64,000 nt of DNA, taken from contig NZ_AXAZ01000034.1 in assembly GCF_000473065.1 (NCBI RefSeq), positions 1 to 64,000 of the forward strand, in the 5' to 3' direction. Shown here piece by piece: positions 61,146 to 64,000 of this stretch. The notes beneath the pieces are model-generated. The model saw only the letters and a list, made by a program, of their open reading frames with translations, was not told the DNA's origin and did no database searches. The first letter of the stretch is position 1, and every line of letters starts with the position of its first letter. The position numbers and the translations under genes were made by a program. Source of the stretch: Bradyrhizobium sp. WSM1743. GTDB lineage: Bacteria > Pseudomonadota > Alphaproteobacteria > Rhizobiales > Xanthobacteraceae.

Positions 61146-63383
61146 TTGCAGAGCAGTGCCGGCGCGCGCGCATACCAGAATGCGCGACTGGAGAAGAAGC
61201 TGAAGAAGCAGGCGGACGCCGTCATGGCCTTCGCGATCGAGGCACTCGGGCAGGGCAGATTTGCCGAGGCCGAGACACTCTGCCGCGAGATCTTGAAAGA
61301 GGTTCCGGATCATTTCCACGCCACGCACCTGCTCGGCCTGCGCGCGTTTGATGGCGGGCGGCTCGATGAGGCGGCATTCCTGCTCGAGCGTGCGACCGCG
61401 CTCGATCCGCGCTCGCCCGATGCGCATGGCAATCTCGGGGCTGTATATTTCGCGATCGAGAAATTTAACGATGCCCGCGCGTGCCAGGAGAAGGCCATTG
61501 CGCTGAAGCCGAATTGTCCGATCACCCTGACCAATCTCGGCAATACGCTGCTGCACATCGGCCTCGGCAAAGAGGCGATCGGACTGCACGAACGCGCGAT
61601 CAGGCTGAAGCCGGACTATGCCGATGCATATTGCAACCGCGGCATGACGGAACTGATGACAGGCCAGTTCGAGCGCGCCAAAGAGAGCTTCGACCGCGCC
61701 CTGTCACTTCAGCCACGTCACGCGGAAGCGATCGCCGGCAAGGGCATGGTGAGCCTCGAGCTACGGCATTTCGAGGAGGCGGCTGCCGCCCTCGACGCAG
61801 CGCTCGCGATCAAGCCAGGTTCACCTAGGATTCTGCTGCAGCGCGGACGGCTCAATCTCAGTCTGTCCCGGCTGGAGCAGGCGGCTGCAGACCTCGATGC
61901 GGCGCTGGCGCAATCGCCACGGCTCGAGCTCGCGCTGTGCTGGAGGGCGCAGATCGACATTCTCGCGGGGAACACGGCGCGGGCGATGGCGGGCGTCAAG
62001 ACGCTGCTCGAGGTCAATCCGCGATCCGAGATGGGATTGGCGCTTCTGGCGGCTTGCTATGTGAACCAGGGAGACATCGCGACGGCGCTCCAGCATCTCG
62101 ACGCGGCGCTGGAGATCGCGCCGGACTTTCCGGAGGCGATCGGATACAAGATCTTCGTGCTGGATTATCTGCCGCAGGCCGATTTCGCAGCCCAGCAGGC
62201 GGCGCGAAGATACTGGTGGGATGCGATCGGCGCCAAGCTTCCGCAGAGGACGCTGTTGCCGCGCAAGCTCGATCCGGACCGGCGGATCGTGATCGGATAC
62301 GTCGCGTCCGAGTTCAGGAACCACTCGGCTGCGTACTCTCTGCTGCCGGTGCTGCGCCATCATGATCACGCCAGGTTCAAGGTCGTCTGCTATTCCTGCT
62401 GGCCGTTGCAGGATGAGATGACGGAGAGCTTCAAGCCGCTCGCGGACGTCTGGGTCGATGCGGCGCAGCTTTCGGACGACGAGCTGGCCGATCGTATTCA
62501 GGCCGATGGGATCGATATTCTGGTCGATGTGTCCGGGCACACCACCGGCAGCAGGCTTCATGTCTTCGCCCGCAAGCCGGCCCCCATCCAGGTCACGGGT
62601 TTCGGGCACGCTACCGGGACGGGCCTTCAGACCATGGACCATGTGCTCGCCGACCCGATCTTCATTCCGCAATCGGCGCGGCATCTGCTGGCCGAAAAGG
62701 TCTATGATCTGCCCTGCCTGATCACGATCGATCCCATCCTGGACGCACCGCCTTCGGAGCTTCCCATGCTCCGCAACGGTCATGTGACTTTTGGCGTGTT
62801 CAACCGCATCTTCAAGATATCGGACGAGGCCATCGGGGTGTGGTCGAAGGTGATGTGCGCGGTGAGCGGTTCGAAGATCATCATCAAGAACGGGCTGCTT
62901 GACGATACCTTGCTGCGTGACCGTCTGGTCGCGCGGTTCGTGGAACGGGATATCCCCGAAGAAAACGTCATCTGCATGGGCTCGACCCCGCGCTCCGAGC
63001 ATCTGCGGGTCTTTGCCAATGTCGACATTTCGCTCGACACGTTCCCGCAGAACGGCGGCATCAGCACATGGGAATCGCTCTATGCGGGCGTTCCCGTCGT
63101 CGCCAAGCTCGGCAACGGCGCCTCATCGCGCGCCGGCGGGTCGATCGTTGCGGCCGTTGGCCTCAACGATTGGGTCGCCGAGGATGACGAAGGCTATGCC
63201 GCGATCGCGTGCAAATACGCGGCGCAGCCGGCTCATCTGGCGAAGCTCCGCGCAGAATTGCCGGCCCAGATCGCAGCTTCGCCCGCCGGCAATGTCGAGA
63301 TCTACACGCGCAAGGTCGAGGCGGGTTATCGCCAGTTCTGGCGCGATTATTGTGCCGCGGCGAAAGGCGGAGACCTCGCCTAG
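61146..63383 (+). CDS. TPR protein with SPINDLY-type O-GlcNAc transferase domain
   Basis: This 745-residue protein has about ten tetratricopeptide repeats over residues 20-370 (units such as FERAKESFDRALSLQPRHAEA). A GT41 (OGT/SPINDLY) catalytic part follows: IVIGYVASEFRNHSAAYSLLPVLRHHDHARFKVVCYS, DILVDVSGHTTGSRLHVFARKPAPIQVTGFGHATGTGL, and LDTFPQNGGISTWESLYAGVPVV. GFGHATGTGL marks the Bradyrhizobium-type subgroup. The TTG start follows GGAGAG. It may glycosylate a protein such as flagellin; that target is a guess. A paralogue follows 125 bases downstream. Confidence 0.88.
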   Translation: MQSSAGARAYQNARLEKKLKKQADAVMAFAIEALGQGRFAEAETLCREILKEVPDHFHATHLLGLRAFDGGRLDEAAFLLERATALDPRSPDAHGNLGAVYFAIEKFNDARACQEKAIALKPNCPITLTNLGNTLLHIGLGKEAIGLHERAIRLKPDYADAYCNRGMTELMTGQFERAKESFDRALSLQPRHAEAIAGKGMVSLELRHFEEAAAALDAALAIKPGSPRILLQRGRLNLSLSRLEQAAADLDAALAQSPRLELALCWRAQIDILAGNTARAMAGVKTLLEVNPRSEMGLALLAACYVNQGDIATALQHLDAALEIAPDFPEAIGYKIFVLDYLPQADFAAQQAARRYWWDAIGAKLPQRTLLPRKLDPDRRIVIGYVASEFRNHSAAYSLLPVLRHHDHARFKVVCYSCWPLQDEMTESFKPLADVWVDAAQLSDDELADRIQADGIDILVDVSGHTTGSRLHVFARKPAPIQVTGFGHATGTGLQTMDHVLADPIFIPQSARHLLAEKVYDLPCLITIDPILDAPPSELPMLRNGHVTFGVFNRIFKISDEAIGVWSKVMCAVSGSKIIIKNGLLDDTLLRDRLVARFVERDIPEENVICMGSTPRSEHLRVFANVDISLDTFPQNGGISTWESLYAGVPVVAKLGNGASSRAGGSIVAAVGLNDWVAEDDEGYAAIACKYAAQPAHLAKLRAELPAQIAASPAGNVEIYTRKVEAGYRQFWRDYCAAAKGGDLA

Positions 63384-63507
63384 GCCTGAACCGGATCTTG
63401 CCCTGAGCACCGGGAAACCCCGGGGAGCCTTGCCGCTCCAGCCGACCGGGCGGCCTGGACGACGAATCAGCTAGACTCTCCGTGCGGCCATCCTTCGGAG
63501 AGCAACC

Positions 63508-64000
63508 TTGCAGAGCAGCGGCGCCGGCGCGCGCGCATTCCAGAACGCGCGATTGCAGAAGAAATTGATGAAGCAGGCGGACGCGATCATCTCCGCCGCG
63601 GCGAGCGCCTATGGCCAGGGTCGACATGCCGAAACCGAGGCGCTCTGCCGCGAGATCCTGAAAGCGCTGCCGGACCATTTCGATGCCACGCATTTGCTCG
63701 GCCTGTGCGCGCATGACGGCAGGCGCCTGGAGGAGGCGCAACAGCTGCTCGAGCGCGCAATTGCGCTCGATCCGCGTTCGCACGAGGCCTACAGCAACCT
63801 CGCAACCGTCTACTTCGACCTGAAGAAATTCGAGGATGCGCGCAGGTGCCAGGAGAAGGCCATCGCGCTGAAGCCGAACTTTCCGCTGGCTCTCACCAAC
63901 CTCGGCAATACGTTGCTGCACATGAATCTGCCCGCGCAGGCAATCGAATTGCACGATCGCGCCATCCGCCTGAAGCCGGACTATGCCGATGCCTTCTGCA
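63508..64000 (+). CDS. Second TPR/SPINDLY-type gene, cut by window end
   Basis: A TTG at 63508 starts LQSSGAGARAFQNARLQKKLMKQADAIISAAASAYGQGRHAETEALCREILKALPDHFDATHLLGL, nearly parallel to the start of the upstream gene (LQSSAGARAYQNARLEKKLKKQADAVM). The leader before it, TCCTTCGGAGAGCAACC, also matches TCCTCCGGAGAGAGACC there. Only four or so TPR units are visible before the window ends. It is a tandem paralogue that probably retains the full length. Confidence 0.85.
   Translation, partial: MQSSGAGARAFQNARLQKKLMKQADAIISAAASAYGQGRHAETEALCREILKALPDHFDATHLLGLCAHDGRRLEEAQQLLERAIALDPRSHEAYSNLATVYFDLKKFEDARRCQEKAIALKPNFPLALTNLGNTLLHMNLPAQAIELHDRAIRLKPDYADAFC

Overview
The window looks like a chromosomal piece of an alphaproteobacterium of the Bradyrhizobium type. 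Signs are high GC with strong third-position GC, small family proteins common in that group (DUF3551, DUF2171, DUF6481, MXKDX repeats, an NDUFS4-like complex I subunit), Aap-type amino acid uptake, and many intergenic palindromic repeats of the kind scattered through Bradyrhizobiaceae genomes. The assignment rests on recognition only, not on a database search.

Layout. 1-6093 is an accessory segment bounded by transposase debris at the left edge and an IS5-type element at the right. It holds a methyltransferase, an NmrA-type Rossmann protein preceded by the stump of a second dehydrogenase, an alpha/beta hydrolase, and a thioredoxin-reductase-like flavoprotein divergent from a TetR regulator with a clear palindromic operator. 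6292-12177 is dense with very small genes (zinc-ribbon, coiled-coil, membrane and HU-like proteins), two LexA-type direct repeats, and a candidate structured RNA whose hairpin recurs near 15.05 kb with compensating base changes. 12436-18788 is mostly housekeeping: sirtuin, a double cold-shock protein, a DUF192 protein, tRNA-Pro, an OpgC-like acyltransferase, an NDUFS4-like subunit, an Lrp regulator and a DUF3551 protein. 19057-20442 is a solitary TIR-domain protein.

20455-27316 is a leucine/isovalerate degradation operon (isovaleryl-CoA dehydrogenase, both methylcrotonyl-CoA carboxylase subunits, HMG-CoA lyase) with a divergent AraC-type regulator. 27424-35296 holds two complete TRAP transporters and a dihydrodipicolinate-synthase-like aldolase around a GntR regulator with a perfect palindromic operator. 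35631-41365 is another run of small secreted or membrane proteins, with an unusual PLP-enzyme-like protein and tRNA-Arg. 41771-49170 pairs an alpha-2-macroglobulin with PBP1C (periplasmic protection and peptidoglycan synthesis). 49221-52946 is a four-gene set (GT39 transferase, PAP2 phosphatase, GT2, LAB_N protein) that fits lipid A or other envelope lipid glycosylation. The rest is a Na/Pi cotransporter, a cystathionine beta-lyase, the aapJQMP amino acid ABC transporter, and two tandem TPR/SPINDLY-type O-GlcNAc-transferase-like genes, the second cut by the window end.

The least explained items are the covarying hairpin family (about 9999-10075 and 15028-15104), the two LexA-like sites in front of small genes, and the TIR protein with an unrecognised C-terminal region.
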